Assembly: GCA_000969725.1 (NCBI GenBank)
Contig: JXSR01S007887.1
DNA: 29,618 nt
Source of the DNA: Ophiothrix spiculata
Lineage: Eukaryota; Echinodermata; Ophiuroidea; Amphilepidida; Ophiotrichidae
Strand: one strand, 5' to 3'
Under the pieces are notes generated by a model that saw nothing but the letters and a program-made list of their open reading frames with translations, was not told the origin of the DNA and made no database searches. Made by a program: the position numbers and the translations under genes. Positions 8,947 through 18,851 of this stretch are shown piece by piece (the first letter of the stretch is position 1; each line of letters begins with the position of its first letter).

Positions 8947-9998
8947 CGAGGGTCATTCAAAAAGTTCTACCTGTTGTATCATAACTTTTGTTATGTTAAA
9001 GGTAGCTACTTAAAAACTGACACAAATATAGCTAAGGATGTCACCTACACATATTATAACAATCATATCAATATCTTTAAGATTTCTGTAGGTTACCTGA
9101 AAACCACAGTAAGGTTAGGGTACACCGGAAACGGTTAAATATCTAATAACATTTCTCCTGAAATTATATGTGCAGCTTATGTATGGAAAACTATATGTAA
9201 ACCCAAAAGTTATGTAAGTTACGGAATAAATTTGATATGAAAGTGTACATAACAGTCCCACAAGTCATTTGTCACTGATAAAGTAAGTAAACTTGTTACA
9301 GACAGAAATTACCCAGATTCCCAATATTTGAAAGGATGTCTTGTACCCTCTCAGGTTTACAAATATTAGCATAGTGTGTTTCTCTGTAGCCTAACTTTTC
9401 CAAGTCCGTATTTATGTAAAAGGCAACAGTTAAAGCTACTACACCACATTTTTCAGTCAAAAACTTGAATTTGGTTGCCCTTGGTATCTACCATGAAAAC
9501 GTTTTAAAAATAAAGCTTCATAATGCCGCCATTTTGTATCTCGTTTTATTCAAGTCAATTTCTTCGTAAACTGTGTCTTTGGTGATTTTAACATTATTGC
9601 TGGAGGGGCTATTTGTTCATATTATTGTTATCCTTGTGAATTACCATTATTTGCAGTTTGGGTCAGCTTTTTTAATCATCCCGCATAATTGTATGTTCAT
9701 TCTTATGTTTTATAATATTTTTACAGCATAGCAATATTACATGGCTATATTATGGCCTTTTTAATTTACTGTATTTAAGCCACTTTTAAAAATGTTGCAC
9801 ATATTTTGACCGTTTCCGGTGTTACGAAACCCTCTGTGGTTTTCATGACACTTACAGAAATCTAGATAAGATATTAATATGCTTGTTGCACAATATGTAG
9901 GGCACATTCTTAACTATATTTTTGCCAATTTTCAAGTATCTACCATCATTAGAACAAAAGTTATGATACAACAGGTAGAACTTTTTGAATGACCCTCG
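8947..9998. mobile_element. Mariner-type non-autonomous element with long TIRs
   Basis: TA flanks lie at 8945-8946 and 9999-10000. The ends CGAGGGTCATTCAAAAAGTT and AACTTTTTGAATGACCCTCG are perfect inverted repeats, and the arms pair with interruptions for about 190 bases, ending around ACCGGAAACGGT (about 9123) and ACCGTTTCCGGT (about 9809). The CGAGGG...CAAAAAGTT terminus is typical of mariner-like elements. The interior of about 660 bases has no transposase. It is 1052 bases long and sits in the last TMEM65 intron. Confidence 0.85.
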
Positions 9999-10133
9999 TA
10001 GTTTAGAGAAACGGGGATAGACCTGAAGTCCTATAGATTTAAAATTGACTGCTCTTCGCAATCTGACTCATTAGTTCAGTCAAATTATGGTTTGTTGAAG
10101 GGGATCAGAAAGGGTAGGGTGGAAAAGTTTTAA

Positions 10134-10412
10134 CACTTAAGACCAAGGGGGGGGGGGTTCCTAGGGGCCCTTTAACAGGTTTTCTTGACACACACAAAAA
10201 TGTTTTTTCGGCCGCCATTTTGAAACAGTTCATCCGATTTTCAATTTTTTTCTGTATTTTTGTCCTTTTTACATGCTTTATCATTGACCAGACTTTTAAC
10301 GTAAAATTCATACCGAAAAGGTGTTTTTTTAAGGGGGCCCTATAGGACCCAGGAACCCCCCCCCCCCCCCCTTGGGCACCAACGGATGGGAAATACCTTG
10401 GTCACTTAAGTG
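10134..10412. mobile_element. TTAA-flanked MITE with G/C runs
   Basis: TTAA lies at 10130-10133 and 10413-10416. The left end CACTTAAGACCAAGG and the right end, read inwards, CACTTAAGTGACCAAGG are inverted repeats. Inner arms carry long G and C runs next to GGGGCCCT/AGGGGGCCCT blocks. It is 279 bases long, lies about 190 bases upstream of the final TMEM65 exon, and does not touch the splice site. Confidence 0.78.
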
Positions 10413-10605
10413 TTAAAATTGTTCAACTTCAGAATTTGTCGGATGTGATGAGATTACCACTGCCAAAGTATTTATGAACACTCTGTAAGAGTCAAACAAT
10501 GTGGTGGTATAAATATCCCCATGATAGTCATAACACAGTTGATGAAAGTGCACCATGCAGTTCCCAGTTCCTAACTTCCTTTTTCTGTATCCATCTCTTC
10601 CACAG

Positions 10606-10743
10606 GGTCGTGGTCTAGGCATCTTCATAGGTTGTATTCTAGGTATGTTCCCTCTTCTATTCATCAAGACTAGGCAGGATATTGAGGAAGAGACTCACCA
10701 TGGACACACAGAGGATGATGCATCATCTTCAGCTGAAAAGTGA
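10606..10743 (+). CDS. TMEM65: TMEM65 last coding exon with stop codon
   Basis: The acceptor is a CT-rich tract ending CCACAG (AG at 10604-10605). The exon opens in phase 0 with GRGLGIFIGCILGMFPLLFI, aligning with human KAVGVTIGCILGMFPLIFF, the last membrane segment and the most conserved block of the family. It ends with the hydrophilic acidic tail IKTRQDIEEETHHGHTEDD followed by ASSSAEK and a TGA stop at 10741-10743. The tail is longer than the human one (GGGEEDEKLETKS) and carries a short HHGH cluster. An ATG at 10555 is in frame but lies in the intron upstream of the acceptor; splicing explains the exon better than a 62-residue independent ORF. Confidence 0.95.
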   Translation, partial: GRGLGIFIGCILGMFPLLFIKTRQDIEEETHHGHTEDDASSSAEK

Positions 10744-11823
10744 AACTGCAATATTCTTGAAAGTGCTTATGAAAAAATTGTTATTCTGTAAGTGTATTGT
10801 AATCAAAATGTCACCCGCACAAATTCCAAGCAAAATCACTTTTTAATTTGCTAAATGACGGACAGCTCATAGCTAGAGTTTTGCGGGGGTTGCAAGTGTC
10901 AGGGGTGCAGTTTTACAGGTAAATCTCCAGGAAAACTGATTACATAAACTAAAAATCCTTGGGAAAAAAGTATCGACATATCAGCCTCAAAACAAAATGA
11001 AGTGGGCTGCAACAACAGACTTAAAGGGGCATTGGACAAATTTTCAAAATTTTATTTGTGGATGATTTACACGTCATATGTTAGAAAATAACCGTCAATT
11101 ACCAGATATCGGGGACATTTTGATCAAAACCTTCAGAAAAAAGTCAAAAATTTGAATTTTGTTTAGTCTATTGATGTTGGGTATGAGGCTATTCTAAAAA
11201 TGTATTTATTGATGGTATATATCAAGAGAGAGCCAAAGATTTCTTTGTAAAACTTTCCTTTCACATCATAGATTGAAGATAAAATAAATCAAAAGAAATT
11301 TGGAGTTTGCATTAGATTTCCTGAAAAGGCCAATTTTAAAAATTCATAGAGGGCAGTATTTATTGTTGTTGACAACGATAATTAAAAATAAAAGAATATA
11401 TCTAAATATTTTGAGTTTGGGTTTGAATTTGACAATGAAGCTTGGTATGCTGTCATTCTTACCGCTAATACTTCAAATGATGCAAAAATCTCAACATGCT
11501 TGGGGGAAAATTTTGGGGATGATGCTGACCTTGTCCAATGTCCCTTTAACCTCTAAATGAACATGAGTCAAAGTGAATGTGTGGATAATCCATTCTTGCA
11601 AATATTCTGGCAATAGTACTTGTATCAGAATCCATATGAAAACGATCAAGGGAACTGATGAGCAGTGATGATGAGGCACATGCCCCAATTTTCAATTTGG
11701 TTTTTATTGCACTCTTATTGTGGCATGAACAATATTACATTTTGATCCACACACTAATCATATCTTCTCATCTGGTTCCAAATATATCACAATTTATTTA
11801 AACTTTTAAACAATGAAAATAAA
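10744..11823 (+). other. TMEM65: Presumed TMEM65 3' UTR and downstream region
   Basis: No coding signal follows the stop codon. Canonical AATAAA hexamers occur at 11283-11288 (inside the MITE 11025-11545), near 11387 and at 11818-11823. If the last is used, the UTR is about 1.1 kb and contains a whole TTAA-flanked MITE. The sequence cannot decide which signal is used, and transcript data would be needed. The stretch 11546-11926 between two MITEs has no other recognisable feature. Confidence 0.4.
11025..11545. mobile_element. TTAA-flanked MITE in the presumed 3' UTR
   Basis: TTAA lies at 11021-11024 and 11546-11549. The ends AGGGGCATTGGACAA and TTGTCCAATGTCCCT differ at one position. Its left part (GATGATTT, CAATTACCAGATATCGGG) recurs split by an insertion at 22168-22690. 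The small ORFs in it are not conserved-looking and have no recognisable domain. It supplies two possible AATAAA signals on the + strand. Confidence 0.82.
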
Positions 11824-11930
11824 ACAAGTATTGTCTTGTAACTTAAAATTAATTTTTCCAACATTCAACATATTCCCTTTGATCGTGCCACATATGCGCA
11901 TCATTGCTACAATTAAGGATTCTTTTTTAA

Positions 11931-12514
11931 GGGGGAAAGCATGTTACTCGATTTAAAGTTTTTGCAAGTTTATTTTGTACCATAACATTTCAACAAAGTT
12001 TAATAAAAGTATACATTTTCAGAAAGGATTTGTCACAAGGAACATGATGGTAACATTTCTTGAGAAAATCACAAAAAAAAACACTTTTTTTGGCCATTCC
12101 AACCAAGCTAAAAATTACATTAAAAAAATGACTTCAGAATAGTAATTGTTATTTAAAATGCCCATTCAGATGTTGCTTCATTTTTATTTTTGAGGATTTT
12201 GACCAATTTTTTGAATTTTATGCCAAATAAGGTTAAAAAAAATGACCAAAAATCAAAAAAAGTGAATATTTGACCTTATTTGGCATGAAAACCAAAAATT
12301 TGCCCATATCCTAAAAAATAAAAATGAAGCAACAAAAAATGTGATTTTTGACCATGTGATTTTTGGTCAAAAATCAACATCACCATCATGTTCCTTGTGA
12401 AAATTCCTTTCTAGTAATGTATACTTTTATTAACTTTAAGCACTTTGTTTAATACAGTTATGGTACAAAATTAACTTGCAAAAACGTAAAATTGAGTAAT
12501 GTGCTTCCCCCCCC
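11931..12514. mobile_element. TTAA-flanked full-length foldback MITE
   Basis: TTAA lies at 11927-11930 and 12515-12518. The ends begin GGGGG and read AAGCATGTTACTC against AAGCACATTACTC. The arms are about 130 bases each and share TTTTGTACCATAAC, TTAATAAAAGTATACATT and ACAAGGAACATGATGG. The interior also folds (TATGCCAAATAAGGT near 12218 against ACCTTATTTGGCAT near 12273), so nearly the whole 584 bases form one long hairpin. No ORF of note. Confidence 0.85.
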
Positions 12515-12674
12515 TTAAACTGATTATGGCACTGCACATTTCCAGAATGGACAGTGTTTTAGGTGAGAATGGATTCTCAAGAGCTTTTTGTGAAGTTGTG
12601 ATATTTTTAAAAAGAGTTAACCCTTCCCCTTCTACCTCAAAAATGTTTATTTGCATGTTTGTTTTGTGTACATG

Positions 12675-12936
12675 TCCATATAAACAGAAGAGGTTTAAGA
12701 TTCAGACCGGGTTTTAAGTTAGATCTGGTTTAAGTCAAAATTACTACTGCCATAAAAAGACCTTTTGAAGCATTTTTGAACTGCAGCAGCTGTAAAATAT
12801 TGGAAGATTCAACCAAAAAATCATACAAACGGCACAAATTTGACAATATTGTTTAAGGAAACATATTGAGCTTTAATTGAAACAAATTTCACTTAAACCA
12901 GGTCTGACTCTTAAATCTGTTTTGTGCCTATATGGA
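12675..12936. mobile_element. Foldback MITE, family unknown
   Basis: The ends TCCATATA and TATATGGA are inverted, and the arms share TTTAAGA-TTCAGACC against GGTCTGACTCTTAAA. Pairing may extend outwards to about 12610 and 12975. No target duplication was found, so the borders are approximate. Confidence 0.6.
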
Positions 12937-13257
12937 ACTTAGTTTGCACATTTACGGGCTCAAGGGTGAAGGGTGCCGGTACAAATTAACACTCCTCCCC
13001 ATTTTTCAGAGAAAGGAAGAGATAAAAATAATAGCTACATGCTTTTCCAGAATTAAGTTTCATTCATGGGTTTTTTATACTTGTAGCTACACACTTAGGT
13101 GTAAAAGCCGACATTACATTCATATTAAATGCATGTGTCAGTCGAATTCAAGTATTTGTGAAACGTTTGCGCATTATGCTTGAGACAAACAAATTATGCA
13201 GCGTTCAGGGAAACTTGATTCACATAAAGAGAATACATGTACAGTACATATAGTTAA

Positions 13258-13694
13258 GGTAGTGACTATATACAAGACTAGTCGTGTATACAGATACCAA
13301 AATGTTATGTACAAGACCGTCAATATAATAGTAGAGTTACGTAAAATTAAGAGCAGTCGTATCTTTTTCGTTTAGTTAGTCTAAAAAGTATAAGGATATA
13401 ATGATAGAAGCACCTATAGTGTGTAGCGGCAACGCCACTGTAGTAAATTCAGACTTTTATCCAATCTGGGAGCGTAGCGTCTTAGGTAAGAACAAATAAG
13501 GCATAAAAGCAGAGCTGAGGAAGCGGTAGCGACGAAGTGATGGGGCTGACCAAGGACTAACCATCCTCTGTAGGTCCAATTTTATTTAGAAAAATCAAGG
13601 ACTAATCATCCTCTGTAGGTCCAATTTTAGTCTTGTATATAGTGATTTGCTATAGTTACGCGAAAGACGGTCTTGTATATATATAGTGTTTGCC
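13258..13694. mobile_element. MITE with 9-base TSD, possibly Mutator-type
   Basis: The direct repeat TATAGTTAA flanks it at 13249-13257 and 13695-13703. The inner ends are GGTAGTGACTATATACAAGA and, from the right, GGCAAACACTATATATATAC, which are inverted relatives. A nine-base duplication suits Mutator-like elements but the class is inference. The right end appears twice: TCTTGTATATAGTG...CTATAGTTA at 13631-13659 and again at 13671-13702. The interior holds GC-rich short hairpins (GCGGCAACGCC near 13427, GCGTAGC at 13472). Confidence 0.6.
13551..13632. repeat. 45-base tandem duplication
   Basis: The block CAAGGACTAA-CATCCTCTGTAGG-TCCAATTTTA occurs at 13551 and again at 13596 with one substitution. 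It lies inside the element 13258-13694. Confidence 0.85.
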
Positions 13695-13932
13695 TATAGT
13701 TAAATGATAAACTCCGGTGGTATCATCACGATGTTAGAATGGTGCTACAATTGCTCCAGATATGTTCACTTGGAATATTTACCTTTCTTTGATGAAAAAA
13801 GACACCATCTACATTCTTTGATTTGAAATGACTTGAAAGTGTCAGTTTTGGCTGGAATTCAAAAATCCTTTCACAACTCTTCTAAATATTGACTGGATTT
13901 GAATATTTTTGTTGAGTGTGGCCAGGTGCCCA

Positions 13933-14051
13933 TTTCATAAAGATTTGAATCAAGCGTACGTTTGATTTCAAATGTAACTTTACATTATATCAACCTATTT
14001 TACGCTTGATAAATACAACATACGCTTGATTCAAATCTTTATCTTATGAAA
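13933..14051. mobile_element. Short foldback MITE
   Basis: The left arm TTTCATAAAGATTTGAATCA followed by AGCGTA pairs with the right arm, which reads inwards TTTCATAAGATAAAGATTTG then AATCAAGCGTA; one arm has a small insertion. The inner motif TACGCTTGAT recurs. It is about 119 bases; no target duplication is clear. Confidence 0.7.
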
Positions 14052-14345
14052 CACAACCACAGAATTCTATTATTTTAGATGGAGGGTACATGTATGCATG
14101 CATGTTTTGTATTCTGAAATGATTTTCTTTATTTATCACTGCCATGACTGAAAATATTAGGTAGAGATTTTAAGTATGTACATTTGTATTGTCGATATTG
14201 TTGTCATTAGTTAAAAATATTTGGATGGCAAGTTTAAACTCGAATTCCAGCACTGAGTCCTAGCAATGTTTGATGTAATAAAGGTGACATCACTTTTTGC
14301 CACAATTTTGATACCTTTTCTCATTACATCTATCTAATGCATATA

Positions 14346-14955
14346 CGAGGGGGTATCAAAAAGTTTTGAACTTTACCCAGAAGAAGTAACGCCAGGAATG
14401 AAATTTCATTATGAGATACTTTAGGCGACTTTGCATAGTCAATGTGCAAAGTAACACATTTCTCCCACTTTTAACTCTTTTAACTATCTACAGACTGTTA
14501 TTGTAGGGATCCTCTCTATGATTGATAAAATCTGATTTTATATTTCAATGAAAATCAACATTTTCAGGTCGGTCATGCTTTATGACACCAGTGTGACGTC
14601 ATTCATGAACCGATTTCCATAATTTTGGTATCAATGGATAGAGAAAACCCTACCCATTACTATGGTACCCAACAACTTAACGTTGGTGGTGCCAATCAGA
14701 TTTACTGGGCCCTATAACCCTTCAAATGCAGAGACTTAATTATTCCGCCATGTGTCTCAATTTCCTCCATGCAGCTTATGGTTTAAGCGGGTAGGTAGAT
14801 GACATCAATCACCACATGTAAAAAAGTAAAACTACTTAAATGAGACAATTTCAGCGCCATAATGTACATAAGGCCAAGTGACCATTCTGACGAAATTTTA
14901 TTGAAATGGCTCAATCTCTTCTGGGTAAAGTTTAAAACTTTTTGATACCCCCTCG
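14346..14955. mobile_element. Mariner-type MITE, second family
   Basis: TA flanks lie at 14344-14345 and 14956-14957. The ends CGAGGGGGTATCAAAAAGTT and AACTTTTTGATACCCCCTCG are perfect inverted repeats; pairing continues through TTTACCCAGAAGA. It is 610 bases long with no transposase. The interior at about 14610-14670 (TTTTGGTATCAAT, ACTATGGTA) matches the interior of the TTAA element at 3485-4054. Confidence 0.85.
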
Positions 14956-15079
14956 TATACATTGTATGCATGTTAGAAGTTTTTTAAATTCATGCACAAC
15001 TCATCTGTGTTTATAATAGAATTGTAAAATGTATTATAGAGATATTTAGCTAAGTGCCATGAAATCTAGGTCTATGCCT

Positions 15080-15378
15080 GGGGGGGTCTGTCATCATTGA
15101 CATGAGGGTATCAGGCATGACCAAGAATTCATGTAAAAAGGATGTTTTTTAGAATCAGGCACTTACGTACGTAACGTGAATAGGGTCTAAAATCTCAAAA
15201 AACTGATTTTGAAACTGATGAGTTAAATTTTCAGTAAATTTAGTAAAATTTTAGTAAATTTTCAACAATCATACTTACTTAGGGTGAAATTTTTGATAAT
15301 ATAAATACTTGTTTAGGGTGCTGTTTGGAAGTCCTTGGTCATGCCTGATACCCCCCTCTCAATGATGACAGACCCCCC
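15080..15378. mobile_element. Foldback MITE with GGGGGGTCTGTC ends
   Basis: The arms GGGGGGTCTGTCATCATTGA and TCAATGATGACAGACCCCCC are perfect inverted repeats, extended by GGTATCAGGCATGACCAAG and its complement. It is about 300 bases long; the interior is AT-rich with AGTAAATTT repeats. No convincing target duplication was seen. Confidence 0.75.
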
Positions 15379-15380
15379 AT

Positions 15381-16372
15381 GGGTGTGTATGTGTATAATG
15401 GATTAAATATTTAAGTAATATACTGATGTGAATATTTTTGCACACAATAATATTTGCGCAAGGGCTATCATTTTGAATCACTTTACATGATTTTATTTTT
15501 ACACCACATGAAAATTTGTATGTGTGTGTGTGGAACAAACACACTATTTTTTGCATTGTGTTTTATTTTTTCGCCAGACAAATCGGCAAAAAATTAAGTC
15601 TCTGATGCATTTTTACCACTAGACATTCGTGCTAATGTGGATCCAAGGTACTCTATTTATATCAAGAAATGTGTCTTTCATGAAACTATACACAGCACCG
15701 ACAAAGAAATTTCAGTCTATGACCATGTATGGCGAATGATCTGTAAAAGCAACAACATCATTTGCTCTACATGTGATAATATGTATAAAGGTTGTTGCAG
15801 ATTCACAATATATGTGACTGTCTAGCTCTAACAAGCTGTAAAGTCAGCCTCTGTTCATTTTCACTTTTTTACTTGATTTCTGCAACTTAGTCCCCGTTAT
15901 AAGAACTAAAATGATACCTCGATGAACTTAACTCATCATCCACAAGGCAAGTTATATGTCATATGTATGTATGCTTTTGGTTAAAAAAATCGTTCTGAAT
16001 TTATCTATAGTCAAAGATTTTGACCTATTTCCGAGGTTGACAATTGATGACCTCAACAGGTTCCAATTGGTTTGGTTTGGTTCAGTTAATTGCTTGATGA
16101 ATATCATTAAGCTATTAGGAAAACAAAATTCTGTCATACTGGTCATAGCGTTTAGGAACACAAACTTGGAAGCTCGCAGAATCAGGGTATAGAAATGTTG
16201 CCCGCATGATATAGGAGATAATAATGGGTCCAGTTTGTTAACTTAAAAGCTATATCTCAATTTTAACACCAAAGATAAATATAAGCCATGTTGTGTCTTG
16301 AATGTTGAGTGTTAAACAGTCAAATTTTATTGTTACTTTAGATACCAATATGTAGCGATATTATGTTATATA
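15381..16372. other. Intergenic stretch with no recognised feature
   Basis: AT-rich DNA with a short (TG)n run near 15521-15532. Several short ORFs, including one at 15637-15825, show no recognisable motif. I cannot assign an exon, repeat family or inverted ends here. Confidence 0.5.
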
Positions 16373-16378
16373 ATATAG

Positions 16379-16825
16379 CATACCTGTCAACATTTCAAAA
16401 TTCTGAATCTGGAGATTTCGCGTGAGATCAAGCCCGTAGCCAGAATTTTTTCAAGGGGGTGTAGATTTTCAAAAAGTGGACCTTTTGGAGGAAATGTTTT
16501 GTTTTTTGTCGACCCTGAACTCATTTTAATGGTTTTGACAAAGTGACAAGCAAAAAAAAATGGTTTTAAATAGATTTACAAGCATTTTGTGTAGTAGCAA
16601 AGATGATAAAATATTTTAGCGCATCCACGGTATAAATAGGCTTACTTTCCGCGCTCTTGGACTGGTGTGTAATACAACTATACAAAAATGCCAACTATAG
16701 CGAATTTTCACGATGGCAGGAGACCGCGGTAGATTTTTACCGAAAATCGGCAGATTTGGCTTAAAATGTAAACCCGATCGGGAGGGCGGGAGCACTACCA
16801 AAAATCGGGAGACTTGACAGGTATG
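16379..16825. mobile_element. DNA element with CATACCTGTCAA ends and 6-base TSD
   Basis: The left end CATACCTGTCAACATTT pairs with the right end ACTTGACAGGTATG. A direct repeat ATATAG flanks it at 16373-16378 and 16826-16831. The right interior carries GGCAGGAGACCGCGG and CGGGAGACTTG blocks. A stretch at about 16430-16500 (CCCGTAGCCAGAATTTTTTC, GGGGGTG) resembles the termini of CAGTGGCG-type hAT elements and may be a second element nested inside. Confidence 0.65.
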
Positions 16826-16847
16826 ATATAGAGGGTATTCAATATTA

Positions 16848-17119
16848 CTATACCTCATTAATATTTATTAGGAAACCATGGAATACAATTGGTCAGTTAC
16901 ACCTTATGCGCATGACAGTATTTCACCCACTTCCCCCAAGTGCGCGTAACGCCCACGCAGGGAAAAAATTGAAAAACTGTCGCACCAGTACTATCTCATC
17001 CCTGTAATTATATTACTTATCAGTTGGAAAGTCAAACGATGACCAAAGAAGATTGGACATTTTGGGGTGATATTTTGATGTGTTAACACCACATTCAGTG
17101 AAATATTTATGAGGTATAG
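16848..17119. mobile_element. TA-flanked MITE
   Basis: TA lies at 16846-16847 and 17120-17121. The ends CTATACCTCATTAATATTT and AAATATTTATGAGGTATAG are inverted repeats with one mismatch. It is 272 bases long and sits immediately left of another foldback (17124-17293). Confidence 0.7.
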
Positions 17120-17123
17120 TAAA

Positions 17124-17293
17124 ACAAATACAACATGGTTTATTTCGAGAAGTATTGAAAATCCCTAATCCCTTGGTGTTTAATTCATGTGACTAATACT
17201 TCCCTCCGCTTCGCGTCGGGAATTAGTTACACGCATACGACACCTCGGGATCAGTAATTTTCTTTACTTCCCTCAATACCATATTGTATTTGT
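17124..17293. mobile_element. Foldback element with GCGAAGC loop
   Basis: The ends ACAAATACAACATGGT and ACCATATTGTATTTGT are inverted, and the arms pair through GAAGTATTGA-like and GTGACTAAT/ATTAGTTAC blocks to a GC-rich tip at about 17203-17219 containing GCTTCGC. No TSD is visible. It is 170 bases long. Confidence 0.65.
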
Positions 17294-17641
17294 ATATTAA
17301 TACACCCCTATGTGGAGAGAATAAAAAATGTGACCTTTTCCCATAAAGCTTTGACAAAGTTACCAGTTAATAATATATACAGCTCAAACATCAGATTTTG
17401 GGGAACTATTGATACTTCATTGCCAGAATTAACATTGTTATATTTAACAATTAAGTTCATGTGATGTGTAATTTTAAAAGCTTGTGAATTCAAAGACTTC
17501 ATTTGTCTATTTTATGGGAACAAGTTACACATATTTATGGAAATAGGATTCCATTTTAGTGACGCCAACTACCAGAATGTATCCCGTTATAACAGAAAAT
17601 AATTTGATGTGCTCTGGGGAAACATATAGCAAAGGTGATAT

Positions 17642-17846
17642 TTGTGTTCCTGCTAAGGCGGTACGGTGCGCCATTGACCACAAAATTGGCGTAACAGGTT
17701 TCTTCATGAAAATGTGTGAAAAGGAATCTTTTTCTTGCTTTATTCAGCCGATGTTTAGCCCCGACTCGTGATTTTGGCTCGAGCACATCTTCAGCTTTGC
17801 CAAAATTTGGTCGATTGTCGCAAGCCCAAAAACCTTACAGGGAACT
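17642..17846. mobile_element. hAT-type MITE, GTGTTCC family copy 1
   Basis: The left end reads TTGTGTTCCTGCTAAGG and the right end CCTTACAGGGAACT. Flanks GGTGATAT (17634-17641) and GGTGAAAT (17847-17854) match at seven of eight positions. The interior (AATGTGTGAAAAGGAATCTT, GCTTTATTCAGCC) aligns with the reverse complement of 20235-20434. An ORF crossing it has no transposase motif. Confidence 0.75.
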
Positions 17847-17928
17847 GGTGAAATTGTTGGCGAAAATTAATCCATCACAAGTTTCCACATCACATTATGT
17901 GGACATTATGTGACTTGTGCTCTTCAAT

Positions 17929-18377
17929 TGAAGAGTTTGTTTCCAAAAGGGCCGGCCTAAATCCACTTTTGGTCAAAATTGAGTTATTGGTGCCATAGTG
18001 TAGTACTATAGTAGTAGTTTAATGGAACCAAGCCATTTTCCCCAAAAGTTGCTTTCATAGAGTTTACCAGTACACAAAAATCTGTGTTTTTTTCCAAAAG
18101 GGCCTAAATCCACTACAGTTTGTTTCCAAAAGGGCCTAAATCCATAGTTTATTTCCAAAGGGACCTAAATCCACTTCATAGTGAAAATAAAACTCTCTAT
18201 AAAAAATATATTATAAAGCTCTGTTTTCCATGAGTGGTTTCAGTTTTGTCAGAGTGCTAGCGCCTAACATTTAATGCAGTAAAAACTTGAAAATGATTTT
18301 ACCATAGGATTAATTTTTGCTGGTTTTCTCAGAACTATGAAAAGTGGATTTAGGACCTTTTCGAAAGGAACTCTTCA
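17929..18377. mobile_element. Foldback element with iterated CCAAAAGGGCCTAAATCCA
   Basis: The motif TTTCCAAAAGGGCCTAAATC occurs at about 17940, 18091, 18123 and 18151 on the + strand and once inverted at 18344-18370. The outermost arms (TGAAGAGTTTG at 17929 and CTCTTCA ending 18377) are inverted. The reiterated subterminal motif suggests binding sites for a trans-acting transposase, which is inference. No clear TSD. Confidence 0.6.
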
Positions 18378-18521
18378 TTATAAACAACATCACATTATTT
18401 GCACTTTAACAGCAGATTCCATTTTAGTAAAACAGTACTTTTTAGCCTAGCTGTATATGCTGCCATATATTGATGTATGGGTGCTTTTTGTAAATGTGTA
18501 CAAACAATGATTATATTATAC

Positions 18522-18851
18522 NNNNNNNNNNNNNNNNNNNNNNNNNNNNNNNNNNNNNNNNNNNNNNNNNNNNNNNNNNNNNNNNNNNNNNNNNNNNNNN
18601 NNNNNNNNNNNNNNNNNNNNNNNNNNNNNNNNNNNNNNNNNNNNNNNNNNNNNNNNNNNNNNNNNNNNNNNNNNNNNNNNNNNNNNNNNNNNNNNNNNNN
18701 NNNNNNNNNNNNNNNNNNNNNNNNNNNNNNNNNNNNNNNNNNNNNNNNNNNNNNNNNNNNNNNNNNNNNNNNNNNNNNNNNNNNNNNNNNNNNNNNNNNN
18801 NNNNNNNNNNNNNNNNNNNNNNNNNNNNNNNNNNNNNNNNNNNNNNNNNNN
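18522..18851. other. Assembly gap (330 N)
   Basis: The run of N is undetermined sequence. Open frames that span it are artefacts. Confidence 0.99.

Noticed and set aside
10555-10743. A 62-residue ORF starting at an intronic ATG
   Set aside because: Its first 17 residues are translated intron and polypyrimidine tract; the conserved part begins exactly after the AG at 10605, so it is the last TMEM65 exon.
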